Positions 45,751-58,388 of a stretch of 64,000 nt of DNA are shown here, piece after piece. The notes under the pieces are model-generated. The model saw nothing but the letters and a program-made list of their open reading frames with translations. It searched no databases and was not told the origin of the DNA. Source of the DNA: Limnoperna fortunei (lineage: Eukaryota > Mollusca > Bivalvia > Mytilida > Modiolidae); assembly GCA_944474755.1 (NCBI GenBank), contig OX104112.1, forward strand, positions 54,975,176 through 55,039,175, in the 5' to 3' direction. How positions within the stretch are numbered: position 1 is the stretch's first letter; each line of letters starts with the position of its first letter. The position numbers were made by a program, and so were the translations under genes.

Positions 45751-47703
45751 AATTAAAGGTAAAAAACAAAAAAATTGTTATTTTATAACTCATTACTTTA
45801 TAATAATATAATGTTATAAATCTGTAGCTCTTTTCGTTTTTCTTGTTCTAATGGACATTTATATCAACATCAAATTTCAATAAACATCTAGTTCAATGTT
45901 GCTTAATATTTATCCCACGTTTCAACAAGCTTTTCCAATTTTATAAGTTACAAATATTATTATTTTTTTAAAATAAACAATCAATTCCAGTGACAACAAT
46001 GTATTAATAATGTTCGATTGACCGAACTGCATACGAAAAAGTCATTCTGATAAGTCCGTTACAAAATAGAAACCCAATCAAAACAATGATATACATTATT
46101 CAAAATTTTAGTCATGTGACATGTTTTCACTAACGATATCTTTCAAAATTACAAAAAATTATACGTAATAAATGTAAATAATAAACCCCAAGTAATCGGA
46201 ACAATATGTTGACCAACTTTTGAAAGCTCATTCATTAAGTTATTTAAATAATCCAATAAATAGTTAGTTTTATACTACCTAATTTTTAGATATTAACCCA
46301 TGTTCGACCACTGTTATCGAAAAACACAGGTTACGATTCGTCTGAGAAGAATTAGCCACTAAGCTGCAAATTTTAAAGCTGTAGGAGCTACAAAGCAAAG
46401 ACTTGTACATCTTATAACACTGCTAAGGAACTCAATACACAAAAATCGGATACAAATTTAAATTGGAAAGTTAAATAAAATATCGTGTAAGGCCTTTTAT
46501 AACCCCTTTTACCTATAAACATCAAAACTGGTTAAACTATCATAAAATCGTCTGGGCTTCGCCTATTGAACCCTACACAAGCACTCTGCGACACCCAGGA
46601 CCCCTCACGCCCCCTTACACTGTTTCCTGGTCCGCGCGTGCATTAGTATTTAAACTACTTTTAATAAAAATATAATAGTATTGCTGGTAACGGAACTGTC
46701 TCGACAAGAGATTAAATTTTGTGATTCAATCTACCTGTACCTGTCAGATTCATTAATTGACCGTGTTCTACTTTAGTTTTTAATTCGACACAAATGCTCG
46801 AAACATATGAATTAAAGTCATTTCTCGGGTAATAGTGTTGATAAAAATATTATTATATTAAAACAAGTGCACAGAGTAATTAAGGAAAATGAATCACATG
46901 CATTTGTATTTACCTGATTTGTTGATTTGCACAATAAAGTGAACACGTATACAACTTGATAATGTCACGTGATACCGTTCGATAAATGAATATTTCATTT
47001 TTTCTAAATAAACAAATTTTCTTAAAAAATAATATGATTTTACATGAAAATTTAAAAAAAGCAAATTTTCCTAATTAAAAAAATATATGTGAATGTAAAC
47101 ACAAATATAAAACGTATTCTAGCACTAACGACAGCAAATCGATCAACCTTTATATCCTTTTGGTGAAAAGTAGTATGACACGATGAATAAAGATCTAAAC
47201 ACGTTCGAAACGATGAAGGCGGAGGTACATTTTTCTAATTTTTTATGTTTTAAATTTAATACAAGGAATAAAATATATTAAAAGACGATTAAGCATTAAT
47301 ATAAGAATAGATATATTCAGTTCTTTAATCTCTTATTTTTATTTTTGTCCATAAAATCTAATGAAATAAGCGGAAAAATTCAGATGTCAAACATTAAAAT
47401 GATAAAATAAACTTTTATGATTTTTTTTTCAAATTTACCGTTTTGGTATATAGAATATTCATTTAGCTGTCGTTTTGGGGCAACGTTTATTTTTAACCTA
47501 CTGCATTAACAATATTAATTTGATTTTAATTTTTGATTGGCATCTGAATAGATTATAACTAATTGATGCATCGCATCGCATGTCATGGATGTTGACCTTT
47601 AGCTTTGAACCCAAAAAGTCACATCATTGCTTTTTGAGTGACTACTTCGTGTCTGCGATATGTGTTGTCTTTTGAGATAGGTCTTCGGTTGTTTTTTATC
47701 TTG
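45751..47703. other. Noncoding, no gene seen
   Basis: Contains the presumed upstream region and untranslated exon of B-box gene 1, not located. A G+C-richer patch at 46,548-46,640 (CACCCAGGACCCCTCACGCC) is unclassified. Confidence 0.45.
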
Positions 47704-47801
47704 CTTAAAAGTGTTAAATGCCACTTTTAGCAATTTTTCAGCTGGATGCATGGCGTTCAGTTTTTATTGGTGGAGGAAGCAGAGTACCGACCTTCAGTGG
47801 G
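47704..47801 (-). mobile_element. SINE tail fragment
   Basis: AGTGTTAAATGCCACTTTTAG, TTTTTATTGGTGGAGGAAGC and CCGACCTTCAGTGGG. The head half is absent; the sequence switches to a retroelement at about 47,800. Confidence 0.78.
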
Positions 47802-48360
47802 ATTTTCTGGACCGGTCTCTACAGTTTACTACTAACCTACTAAAGCAAGGGTTTGTTGTATCTAGGTTGATGCTGTCCCTCCAGAAGTTATTTGGTCGTA
47901 ACCGTGACTTACTTTATCGCTATTGGAAATCAATTTCAAAAATGATCGGACATTTTCGCTTTTGTATTCCTGGATTTGTTTTTTTCCTTGACATGACAAT
48001 GAGTAAATCGGCAGGTGTCTAATTAGAGGCAGGCACTGTTTACTCGTCCGGAGCATCCGAGTGCAACCAAGGTTTTTATTGAGGTTGGGTTACTCACTTT
48101 CTGTTTTTGTGTATTTGATTTTTGTTTTGCGTAATGTATGTTAGTCTATATATTATTTGTAATTGTACCTTGGCTCTTGATGTTCGGACGGTTTTGTTGC
48201 TATTTTTCGTACCATTGTTTTGGACCATTGGCCTAAAATCCGATCACATTTTCGCATACTGAATGACAAATGAGTGTCCGGGATGTAAACGTTTTTTCTT
48301 TTGATGTGGTCGTTTTATATTTAGGCATGTGGATTGACATATTTCCTTTTATCATAACAT
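47802..48360 (+). pseudogene. Retroelement C-terminal ORF remnant and 3' UTR
   Basis: The frame starting near 47,808 reads RSLQFTTNLLKQGFVVSRL, LQKLFGRNRDLLYRYW, then degrades. The pattern (last helices after a polymerase, FxGRHxxLxxRY-like) resembles the C-terminal end of abundant molluscan reverse-transcriptase proteins, from memory. The downstream CTCGTCCGGAGCATCCGAGTG and GGGTTACTCACTTTCTG segment repeats at 18,890. The exact element type is uncertain. Confidence 0.45.
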
Positions 48361-50574
48361 ATTCATGCCTGTGATATACGTTGTTTTTCTTTTTTGAGAT
48401 CAAATCACAATCTATATATTCAGCGTGTCCCAGAAAGATGATCTTCCTGATATTTAATTTCTTTAAGCAACAAGCGGGTATTATATATTACTTTTCAGAT
48501 CAATCACGGAAAGCCGGGAAACGTTTGACGATTTATTTAGGTATGCGCGGCAAAAAGGAAGAAGTGGTCCAAAGGTCTTCAAACAGTTTACATCGTACAA
48601 ACTATTAATATTAATCACCTTATGAAATATCCAACCATTCCGACGAACGAAACCCGAGAAATGTTTGACGGACTTTTTATACGTATATGGCTGGCAAACA
48701 GGAAGTAGAGGGCAGACAGTGAGAATTGCGTATAACTTACAACCTATTAGTACAAATAGCCATACCAAACATCAAACTATTCCAATTTATAAAAATGAAT
48801 ATTATGTTGTCCTTCGCTCAATTAAGACCAAACTTGCGTTCTGTTTGAAATTATATAATATTGTCATTTAGTGACTACATCTTACGCATTTTCCTTTTCA
48901 GTTTGTTATGTACAAGATAACTGTGGAAATCTCAAAATACTTGAAACCAATGATTCAAGTAATTAGACATAGAGAGTCCCAGTGTTACACTTTAACATGA
49001 GGTATTCATGCTTGAGATAACTTTTCATTTGTACTCTAATTAATTCACTATTTACATTTTGGCTCTGTGTCTTTATTATAAACTGTTAGAAGCCCAAATT
49101 TGCCAAAATTCATACGTTATACTTGTAAGTTTACATAAATATATTGGTATGCCCAGTAGATGTTTATGTTCGTATTGTTTCGTTCTTATAGTATTAAATG
49201 TTGGCATAGTATGAAATATAAATGTATCATAGTATGAAATATTCGTAAAATTTAATTGCTAGTTATGTTGTTTCTTGCTGATGCTTTGAACTTAACGGTA
49301 GCAGGTAAAGCATTATCGACATTTACCAAAGATTTCCGCTTAAGCCCGCTTCTAGGATTGTCTTTAATTAGAACATTTATTCTGTGTTTATTGCCTCACT
49401 ATAATGGTTTTAAGATAAATTAAAGCGCTGCTCCGTTGCTTATCATTTTTTTCCATATGTTGATTTGTGTCTTGAATTTATACACCAAGGTCCTATTGTA
49501 GTAATAATAGTGGCCTTTTTGTACTTTAAATTGAACGATATACAAACATTAGCTGTACAAAGTTATGAAAATGTTCCATTTGGAAGAATAAAACTTGTTA
49601 CTGAAATAAGCGGCATCATTCAATCGTGTCATCGTATCATTATAAAAACATGAGCTGGTTTTCTCCGTAAATACGTAAACAAAACTGACTCAAACTCCCA
49701 ATAAACTGGAATGAGAAGAATATTTTTGGCACTAAAAGAAAGTTAAATAAATGTTCTTCTAAACAAAAACACTTAATTTAGAAATATATTGTGCAAAAGC
49801 GTAAATTTTGCATTTAACCTAGATTCGGCATTACAAGAAGTGACTGGCCTTGGATTCACAACAAATACTTCAACAAGCAAGACCAATGTCGGTTAAAACG
49901 AACTCATCGATGTTCCTCATTTGACCCAGATGTATTAGGACCGTACGACTCAAGTTTTGTTAATCAACCGGTGATGCCTTCCATGTATCTTAATTGTTTC
50001 ATTAGTAATGGAGTACAACGGTCACCAATGATGACTCATATATTTTCGCGGCAACTTGATAATTTAAAAGACTACAGTAGTTAAATTGTTTAATGGCGAT
50101 GTAAAGGTCATGGCTGGACTGCCATTAGAAGGGGCAAGTGAAAGACATTAGCATAATCATGATTTAGTGGTAATCACGATTAACATTACAAAATTAAACG
50201 TCCTTATTATGGTAAATAATTGTATCGTTATAACGAAGAAATAACTATTCACATTCCAATTAGATGATCACGTAACTGGCCCTGGGAAACAGAAGCTCAG
50301 TTAACGGATATTTAGGTGCATTGGGTTGTGTCGCATTTTCGCCACATGACCGGATAATCCAGTCACCGCCACAAAGCGAACAAGAGACACAACACAATTT
50401 ATTTAGAGTGGAGCCATGCCTTACAACGCCCAAATTTGCGTAACAAATAGTTATAAAACATTATAGACATTGACCAGCATTACTTTATTGTATGAGCTAC
50501 AATTGCTTTATAATAAAGAAAATTACAATCATCAGTATACTGACTCTTTATATTGCAATATTAAACGTGATTAA
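48361..50574. other. Noncoding, no gene seen; likely includes the 3' end of the Ngaro-like element
   Basis: Short open frames lack similarity. The element's 3' terminal repeats would be expected between about 50,080 and 50,574 but I could not identify them by eye. Confidence 0.4.
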
Positions 50575-51170
50575 TTAATCACTTGATAAAAATTCTAAAA
50601 GGAACGACTGCAATCTGTGCAGAAAAATTCTAGCAGCCATGTCAGATAGGTGAACTCCATCCGCACCGTACATTTCCCAGTCCGCATGGGTGAGTTCTGG
50701 ATACTTGATATACCCTCCTCCAGACTGAATACATATCCAGGTAGCATAGTTACTGATTCTTGTGGAGGATCTGTTCATAGCTACCCGGTCTTTACTAAAG
50801 AGCCAAATAAATCTATATAATAAATAATAAATAATTTAGTATTGGGCAATAATCGCATTAATCTACTAAAAGTTTCTCTAACTTCTAATCTGTATTTTTT
50901 TAGTTTAATTGCCCCAACACTGTTACCCCCACAATGTATAACTAAAACATCTGGGGTTTGTTCAAAAGTAAGTAGGTACCTAACCATGTGATACAGTTCA
51001 CCCCAGGTCATGCCTTCTTTTAATTGCCACCAAACTGTAACATTCCTGCGTTGAAGCCCAAGGTTAAGGCCATCGTAATTACCTCTTGCATATACTATCG
51101 CCCTCTTTATGACGGAGGGCCCTACCATCCACACACATTTCTTTTCAGGAAAAGTAATAAAACATAACAA
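50575..51170 (-). pseudogene. SGNH hydrolase of the Ngaro-like element
   Basis: WMVGPSVIKRA carries the nucleophile Ser in a GxS block, VLVIHCGGNSVG the GGN block, and YGADGVHLSDMAARIF the DxxH block with the catalytic His. A frameshift or deletion near 50,780 separates the last block from the rest. Such hydrolases are known accessory genes of Ngaro-type elements; their role is unresolved. Confidence 0.83.
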
Positions 51171-51372
51171 TACAAGTTTATACGTTTACATATAAAAATA
51201 TCGCACTCGCCTCAAAACCGTATATATAAAAATTGAAAGCCCAATAATATAATTACCACTTAAAACAAGAAATAGCATGTAAATAGATACATTTCTTAGA
51301 CTCCGTTAAAAGGGATGTAATTAAATCACCGTTAAATTAAAACCACATAAGTTTTTTTATGTATACTGGATT

Positions 51373-52853
51373 AGTTATTCCTTATGTATGATCTAAACGC
51401 ACTAGAACTCCAGCGACCTAATTTTTTTATCTCCTCGTCGCTAATTCCTTGTGCTGACGCATGAGACGCAGCACTGATTCTAAAAGAATGTGATTTATTC
51501 AAGGATTGTTTTCAATTGCTGGTTAGATTATTGTGTCAATTTACGCTCAATATGTTGCAGCGTAAATCGATCCAAAGTCGTTTATATCCAATATTCTAAC
51601 CAAGATATAAACGACTTTGGGTCAATTTACGCTCAATAAACCGCGAAGTTGCAGCGTAAATCGATCCAAAGTCGTTTATATCCAATAATCTAACCAACAA
51701 TTGAAAACAAACCTTATATTTTAAATTCTATAGTAAAAATGAAGTAACAAGAACAATATTTCACAAGTAATCAAATAATATTGCAATTCACAATTTTAGT
51801 GTCGTCACTTGTTGTTTGCGGAAGAATTCATGTATAGTCAACGTCATCAATACATCTTATTATGACGTCACAATCAGTCACGTGCTGAAAAACCAAGTTA
51901 GGTTATACGAAATAATCAACTCTGCTCATGTATTGAGTATTTAAACAAAATTAAAATATAACGCGATGAATCGATTCCCATAACCTTCAAAACCTTTGTA
52001 AGAACAGAGGTGAATTGAAAACGCGTAACTGGTTTACCACTGAAATGGCAAAATAAAGGTCCTTCAGTACATGGCCTAAATTTCAAATAATTTTTATACA
52101 GCAAAATTGGACAAACGCTTGTTCTTGTTTCTTTTATTCTGATAAAACCCCCTTACCCGACTGGATTAAGGCGAATTTTAAGAGATTGAATACCGTCAAT
52201 ATTTTCAATTGTCGTATCGTTGAATTGAATGATTTGTCGTTCCTGGCAGTTTTTCGTAAAAGTTATATCGCCCACTCGTAACAAACCTTGAAATGCAATT
52301 GAAAAGGCGGAAGCAAATAAATAAGCCTCGTTATCAGAACAACAAACTGCCGCTAATTTACTTACGATGTTCTCGAGTAACTCTGATGTTATTTGAAGCC
52401 TGCTATCCTTAACATAATCCACCCTTTACATCCCCTCCAGCATTTTTTAACAATAGAATTGTTTGAATAATCGCACACGGAAATACGATTCATAACTCTA
52501 CAACGAAAACCTATTGCTGCAACATAACAAGAAACCGTTTTATAAGCTTTGCCCTTTAGAGACATGTACGCTATAAATAAAGTTATATGCGATGGAGGGG
52601 GTGGCCACACCATCTCTAAACCATACTCTTCACGAAAATTTTGAAAACTGTTTAATCCTGTGGTGTAAGTGTCCTTGGTGTTCTGTGCCGACGATGCCCC
52701 CACTAACCGACCAACTTCAGATCCGATAGCATCTGGAGAAATTCTCTGGATACTGGTGTCATTTCTGCATCTGCTTCTGGTGCCAATGTTCCAATCTTTG
52801 CCACTGTTTACGAGTAATTGCGTCACTATAAATGGTGTTGAGATGGCCCTCAA
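51373..52853 (-). pseudogene. Tyrosine recombinase, split by an insertion
   Basis: The N-terminal core-binding part is 52,430-52,853 (TKDTYTTGLNSFQNF...HITLFIAYM). The catalytic part follows with GLLRVGDI (first Arg), CTEGPLFCHFSGKPVTRFQF and VMGIDSSRY, then a gap of about 450 bp. The C-terminal catalytic block is at 51,373-51,500: HSFRISAASHASAQG, KKLGRWSSSAFRSYIRNN. His, Arg, Trp and Tyr of the HxxR...W...Y signature are all visible. Frame breaks near 52,430 and 52,130 as well as the insertion make it inactive. Confidence 0.85.
51507..51710. mobile_element. Small palindromic insertion (MITE-like) in the recombinase
   Basis: Ends TTGTTTTCAATTGCTGGTTAG...ATTG and CAATAATCTAACCAACAATTG...AAAACAA are 28-bp near-perfect inverted repeats. 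Inside, GCAGCGTAAATCGATCCAAA through GTCGTTTATATCC occurs twice directly and once in partial inverse (GATATAAACGACTTTGGG). It separates VMGIDSSRY from HSFRIS. Another 240 bp to about 51,950 is also foreign to the recombinase. Confidence 0.75.
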
Positions 52854-52880
52854 TGTGTGCAGCTTTAAATTGCATGTTAT

Positions 52881-53170
52881 TTAACATAGTATGCAAACAA
52901 AGGGCCGAATCAACCCCATAACTCGCTTTGACTTAGATTTTTTCTTGTTTAAGATAGAAACTAGTGCCTTGTTATCTGTGTGAAACATAACCCGTAATAG
53001 GTGTTTGAATAACCAGACTGAAAGCACAATCAGGATAAGCTCTAAAAAGGTAATGTCCGACATAATTTATGTGTTATTCCAAGGACTATGCCACTGCAAA
53101 TAAGTCCAATGACCCGAAAAGTAAACTGCGCAACCTAAATATGGGTTCCCTGCAATGTCACTGAACAGGT
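52881..53170 (-). pseudogene. RNase H domain remnant
   Basis: DIAGNPYLGCAVYFSGHWTY, then ITFLELILIVLSVWLF and MFHTDNKALVSILNKK give the Asp, Glu and Asp positions of RNase H in order. An in-frame stop after WNNT interrupts it. Confidence 0.78.
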
Positions 53171-53289
53171 CAAGTTCCTGATTTGTAAACCATTTATTAA
53201 TTCCAAAAACCTGGGCCAAACTCGTATATCCTCCTTCATACCTCATGATACTCGTATATGGTGCCTAGAATTACTTAATCCGTACAATG

Positions 53290-53770
53290 CATCATAGAAT
53301 CTGCGATTGAAAGCCCTAACAGAATTAAGGTATAGCTCTTGCTCAAAAATTTAAAGAACCTACTAAAGATTGTAAATCCTTCAGCATAACGTATTTCTTC
53401 CGAAAAACGAATTCCAATTTTTCCTTTACCTCAATCAACTTGTCAATAGGAATTCGTATAGCCATTTTAATCGTGTCAATTTCCAACCCTAAAAAACCAT
53501 TGTACACGAAGGGCCCAATGTTTTGTCCTCAGCTATAGGAACCCCTAGGTCGTCGCATAGAGCCTTGAAACAATCCATCAACTGTAGACACTCGCCCGAT
53601 ACAGGCGTTGTGACCAATAAGAAATCGTCAAGATAATGTTCTATAGTATGTTTGCCAGATCTAGCTTTGCGCGCCCGCTCAAGAAAACTCGAGAATTTTT
53701 CAAATAGGCGCATGAAACTGAACAGCCCATCGGTAAACATTTATCGAAATAAAATGTTTGTTGCCTGCGT
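53290..53770 (-). pseudogene. Reverse transcriptase remnant (YLDD box)
   Basis: FYFDKCLPMGCSVSCA, then after a frameshift RLFEKFSSFLERARKARSG, EHYLDDFLLVTTP, and GLEIDTIKMAIRIPIDKL through LKDLQSLVGSLNF. YLDD is the catalytic pair. The upstream palm blocks between about 53,770 and 53,990 are largely missing. Confidence 0.82.
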
Positions 53771-54147
53771 AATGGTCTTGTATCAAATGGTTCAGCAATA
53801 CGCCCAGCTTCGTTCTATTTGACAAGTTTTTCTGCACGCTCCCACCTGTGTTGTTCCGCTGAAAAAAAACGGCAATTCACTTGCAAACGTGGTCCTGTGT
53901 AATTAACTCTAAAACCATTTTTGAATCTATCCAGTAATAAATTGCATCATCAACATTGGGGTATCTATCTAAATACATTTCGAGCTTATCAATTTTAATT
54001 GGGGTTTTTCCAAACTACAGAAGTTTGGAAATTTCTCGGGACGACCCCATGTTCAGGCTTTCTTTTGATGTTTCCTTGACGAAAACGAAAGGAAGGATTT
54101 TGTGATGTCTCTGACGTAGACCCAACCAGATCCCCTTTATCATACAT

Positions 54148-55107
54148 TTATTGTTGGTAAAATGGTTTATTATTTTGAAAATTCTGCCCATATTTTGCAA
54201 TGTTGCAAAAAATTGCTGCATGTGGCCCCATACACTTCAAGCATTTATGGGAGTAACGGCAGCCTGTACGACCACATAACCCCGTATTATTATACTTATA
54301 ACATTTACCAATATTTATATTAGACTCCACTATTGACTTATGACCCTATGAAATGTACAGTAGCCATAATTCCATGTCTACAACGCTCCATGACATCGAT
54401 ACATTTCTAGACTTCTTTAGTCTGAATTGCTCAACCAACCTAAATCCGTACACCTACTTGCTCCGAGCTTTATATTTGACATGTATTTTAAAAGTCCTTG
54501 TATAGCGTTAGGTAGCGCCTCTATGTACAAAGAAGCGTAAATTAAAAATGCATCAATCCAAGTACTTATATCTGTAATTTTTTTTCTTGTTGGTTTGCTT
54601 CACATTAATATTTCCGTCGTTATCAACCACTTAAACGCATTTGAATGAACGATAACGAAATTCATTACGAGAGATTCTAAATCGATGTATTCCCCGTTAA
54701 CTATCTTATTGCTAACTGATTGCGTCACGTGCATGCCAAGTTCATCATGAAAACTTTGTGCACTGTGCACATTAAACCCCCCGTCTAAAATTTTACTACT
54801 AACGTAAGTATATGTACCTGTTGATGGCTGTTGAAAGGTGTCTGGGGTTGCCGAATTCTGTGGAGATCTCCTTATAGCTTGCATAGCGTGGGCAATTTGA
54901 TCCTGTATTTCTGTGCATAATTTTTTCCACCACTGATGGAGCGACCTGGTCAATTTTTTTCCCAAGCTGGTTACTCTCTGCAGTCCCGCTCCCTGTATCT
55001 ACCGGACCACTAGCCCTCTTCGGTCGAGTAGTGTTTTTGACTTTGCAAATACCCAAACAGAAAGACATAATGAGGTCACCCAGCCTCCTTGCTAGGTCGT
55101 GGTACAT
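54148..55107 (-). pseudogene. Gag-like region with zinc knuckle
   Basis: Pieces in order: LCTEIQDQIAHAMQAIRRSP, FHDELGMHVTQSVSNKIVNG with EYIDLESL, STWIDAFLIYASLYIEALPN, and CYKYNNTGLCGRTGC with CLKCMGPHAAIFC. The DELGxHV...IVNGEYIDL stretch and a Cys-rich knuckle at the end are typical of Ngaro/DIRS gag. Stops and frameshifts separate the pieces. Confidence 0.75.
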
Positions 55108-57554
55108 TAATCAAGCTTACAAAAATTGAAATGATGTCAGCATGGTTATTCGGTCAGTAGCAAAAAAGTGACATTCGGATAAAGATAAGAGGTCGTCAGC
55201 CTCAAAAGAAAGATAACTCTAGTTAGGATGCCGAGCAAGAGCCTTCACAATGTTAATCTGATTAATACCAAAACGCATAAATCGATTTATTTGTTAAAAT
55301 TTGTTATCTATTAGTAAGTACATTTGTAACAGGTTTTCAGATTGAAAATGACAAATATATGCTAAATCTTTTTTTTTACTAAAATGTATTTACTATTGTG
55401 TTTTTAAATAAGCAATTCGAAAAAAGTCGCCTGTATACTTATAGGTATTAACATGTTTAGATCTTTTTTCATCAAATCATACTACTTTTCACCAAAATGA
55501 TGTAAGTCGGTTGATCGGTGTGTACAGTAAAACACTTCCGCAAGCACGAAAGAAGCGCCGGGGGAGACCGTGTTTAGTGCAAAGCTAGGTTTCATTGTAC
55601 ATGTATATACATTGTATGTTGACAAATATGAATATTTTTTTTGCTGGAGTTGTATATGTTTTATAATAAGCATAAATATGCGGAGTTTGACTGACTGTCA
55701 GTGATTGAATGATCGATTCCTGAAAGCTTTATTTAATATATATTCAATACGAGAACAATCAACAAAATTTGTGAAGAAATGAGATTGGAGAATAGCTTCC
55801 ATATTCATATTCAATAAAGCTCGACAAGTAAGATCTAAAGTTGTAAAAAGTTACCAGTAGCTATCAGTGTTTGTTGAGTCCAGCGGTTAGTAACTATATG
55901 AGTATACAAAATATTCGGCTAAGCTAGACTATTACAGTTAATTTACTATTTATTTTTAGTGCTGTTTGTCAAGTGGAAACAGAACAACAGTATGTCGCAT
56001 CGTACTTTGTGAACAAATAGAAAATATTTCTTAAAAATCACATAATGGTTTAGTGTGGTAAAAATATAGGGATAATATTCATATTCACGTTGCTAAAAGC
56101 GTGAGCGAGTGTTAAAATATTATAATGGATACTTGCCTAACAATCATTACCTTCAAGAATATAATGTAATTAGATAATTTAGAAAGTAAAGGCCGAATTG
56201 AAATAGTTATATGATATGAAAATTTAGAAATTTTAATTTCGGGTTTCACAGGTAAAGTATTACCTTCCGTTGTGAAACAGTTTTGTGAAACGAAATAACA
56301 TATTTGTGAACAATAACCAATACTGTAAAAAATTGACACATTTTATTTCGTCAAATGACATCTTGGACGCAAAAAAGATGGCGATAAAGCGAAATACTAG
56401 TGCGAAACAAGAAACTATATTATAATTATTGTATATCTCTGTATTCCAAGTGTATTGCCCGTCAATATCAGGCAATAAGACCTCAGCAGGCAAACGTGCA
56501 ATATGTTCTCCTTAATCCATCGTTAGCAGCGATGATGAAAAACTATCTTAAGCACTTGTCCACATACCACTGATGCTTGTGCAGTAAATGGCGAGTATTG
56601 GAATAACCAATGGCGAATGCGATTTTTGAGAAGGAGTAAAATGGAAGGGATTGGATTTAGACGTGTTAATCTATAAACAGCATCAACATCCGATTGTCTA
56701 TTCGCAAGAGAATGTATAATAGCGATCCTAATTTTGGTCAGTACATTTGCATATTTTTGGCACGGTTATTCTCATCTTTGATATGCTGCAATTGGAACCT
56801 CTGGGCCATGTACGTATTAGTTAACTCCGAAATAAGGGTAGAGATTGACCAATGTATCACGTGATTCTTTGCATATTGTTACACAAGAAGAAGAGTTCGT
56901 TGTATAAAAATAATTGTCAATTATTCCTACATTTTCATCGTCGAAATATATTCTTCCTTCCAATATGGTTGAAGGAATTATATCCGACAATAACGGATAA
57001 AGCAACTTTTTAACTGTAACAGTTAAATACTTAACACATTTTCCAGTAACATGTTTGAGATAAACATGTTCGTGGGGTGTTGTGAAGTCAGCAACAATTA
57101 AAAGGCACCAGATAAGGTAAACTGGTTATATTTCTTATTGCGTTGATGTTTGATATATTGTTGTTTCTACTGCCCAATTATCACTATCCTTTTGGTTGTC
57201 CTTAGCAGCTATACATGAATGGTTTTTCTTTCAAACACTATCGACATGTTTATAACCGGTAGGCCAGAAAAAATTTCACCGGAAACAGCACCTGCCAAAG
57301 GAGCGTTGGAAAACACTGGTGGATAGCTCATCTCTGTTAAGGGAACCTTTAGCATTTCCGGTGGTGTAAATTGTGTTTTATTATTTAATTTGCATGTTAC
57401 TTCATGGAGGGATTGGTGAAATAAAAGACAGTTTAAGGGCCTTATTGATTAAATGGTCAATTGGAGATGTTCTACATCGGTGTATATCGACAAACCTTGT
57501 ATTAGGGACGTATCTGCATACTCGGTATCAATTAAATCAATTGTACTATCGCAA
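55108..57554. other. Noncoding, no gene seen
   Basis: No leader exon like those at 19,447 or 39,642 was found here, so the exon at 57,707 seems to have no partner exons upstream within the window. Short frames have no recognised similarity. Confidence 0.5.
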
Positions 57555-57706
57555 TTAAAATAAAAAAATCAAAATTTGGTAATTGTATATTGTTGGGCAT
57601 GGAATTGCACTGCAACCTCCATAAAAAAAAATGTATCACGCCATAGGTGATACATGCTTACAAATATATCATTAATAGGTACTTGTGTATATTAAAAAAA
57701 ATTCAG

Positions 57707-57843
57707 GAGGCCATAATGGACATGAATACAAAAAGACCTACAGCACGGTTGTAGGCCATGGAGGACACAGGAGAGGCCACAGAGTTAGGCATAGAAAGGG
57801 ACCACATAAAAAACATTTTGTAGGACACTATGGAAATCGTTAG
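57707..57843 (+). pseudogene. Orphan, truncated last exon of the His/Gly peptide
   Basis: After an intact acceptor (AATTCAG) the frame reads GHNGHEYKKTYSTVVGHGG...GPHKKHFVGHYGNR and then TAG at 57841, where copy 1 continues GHGNKKTYY. It lacks 12-13 C-terminal residues. The leader exons were not duplicated, and the polyadenylation hexamer is changed to AATTAAA. Probably non-functional unless spliced to a distant leader. Confidence 0.82.
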
Positions 57844-58161
57844 AAGAAAACATATATACTACAGTATCAAGATTGAGAGCTAATAGATGCAGCCATCTTT
57901 GTTACCGGTACTTGGTTCATGAAACGTAAATAAAAGAACAATTGCATAAAAAACAATTAAAAAATATTTATCATGACTCGTTTTTGATAAGTTAATATAT
58001 ACGTATATGCTTTGCTTTTGGTTATTATTTTCATAGTTCCAAATGTTCTTCCCATGAAACTTGAATTTTAGACAGTAACAAGTATTATTTTTTAATTTAA
58101 TTATCGAGAAAGAAAAAAAATACTCTGTTAATTCTGTCGCATTTAACATATTGTGGAGTCT

Positions 58162-58388
58162 ACAGGGGGTTGAGATAGGCATCAACTTATAATCAGACAC
58201 ATGCTTTTGAACTCGGAGATTGCAGAGAATGAGATTTACCGCGGTCATGGTCTGCGCGACTCCAATCTTAATTGACAAGCTGCCGAAAATCCGATGTTTT
58301 CGCCTTGTATCCGGCTTCCTCGTCATAACAATTGAATATATATCAAAAATTGCCGAGAGAGGCATTAACCCAAATTCAAACAAACAAT
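58162..58388 (+). mobile_element. Old SINE, duplicate of 41,287-41,450
   Basis: GCGACTCCAATCTTAATTGAC, ATCCGGCTTCCTCGTCATAAC and the tail GAGGCATTAACCCAAATTCAAAC. It keeps about 50 bp of tail lost from copy 1. Confidence 0.78.

Larger units (their letters stand above)
50575..55107 (-). mobile_element. Decayed Ngaro-like tyrosine-recombinase retrotransposon
   Basis: Reading the minus strand, the order is gag-like with a zinc knuckle, RT (YLDD), RNase H, tyrosine recombinase, SGNH hydrolase. That order, with recombinase after RNase H and an SGNH hydrolase last, fits the Ngaro group of DIRS-like elements. Every domain is broken by frameshifts or deletions, and a palindromic insertion splits the recombinase. 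Terminal split repeats were not identified. It lies between the two copies of the segmental duplication. Confidence 0.85.
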
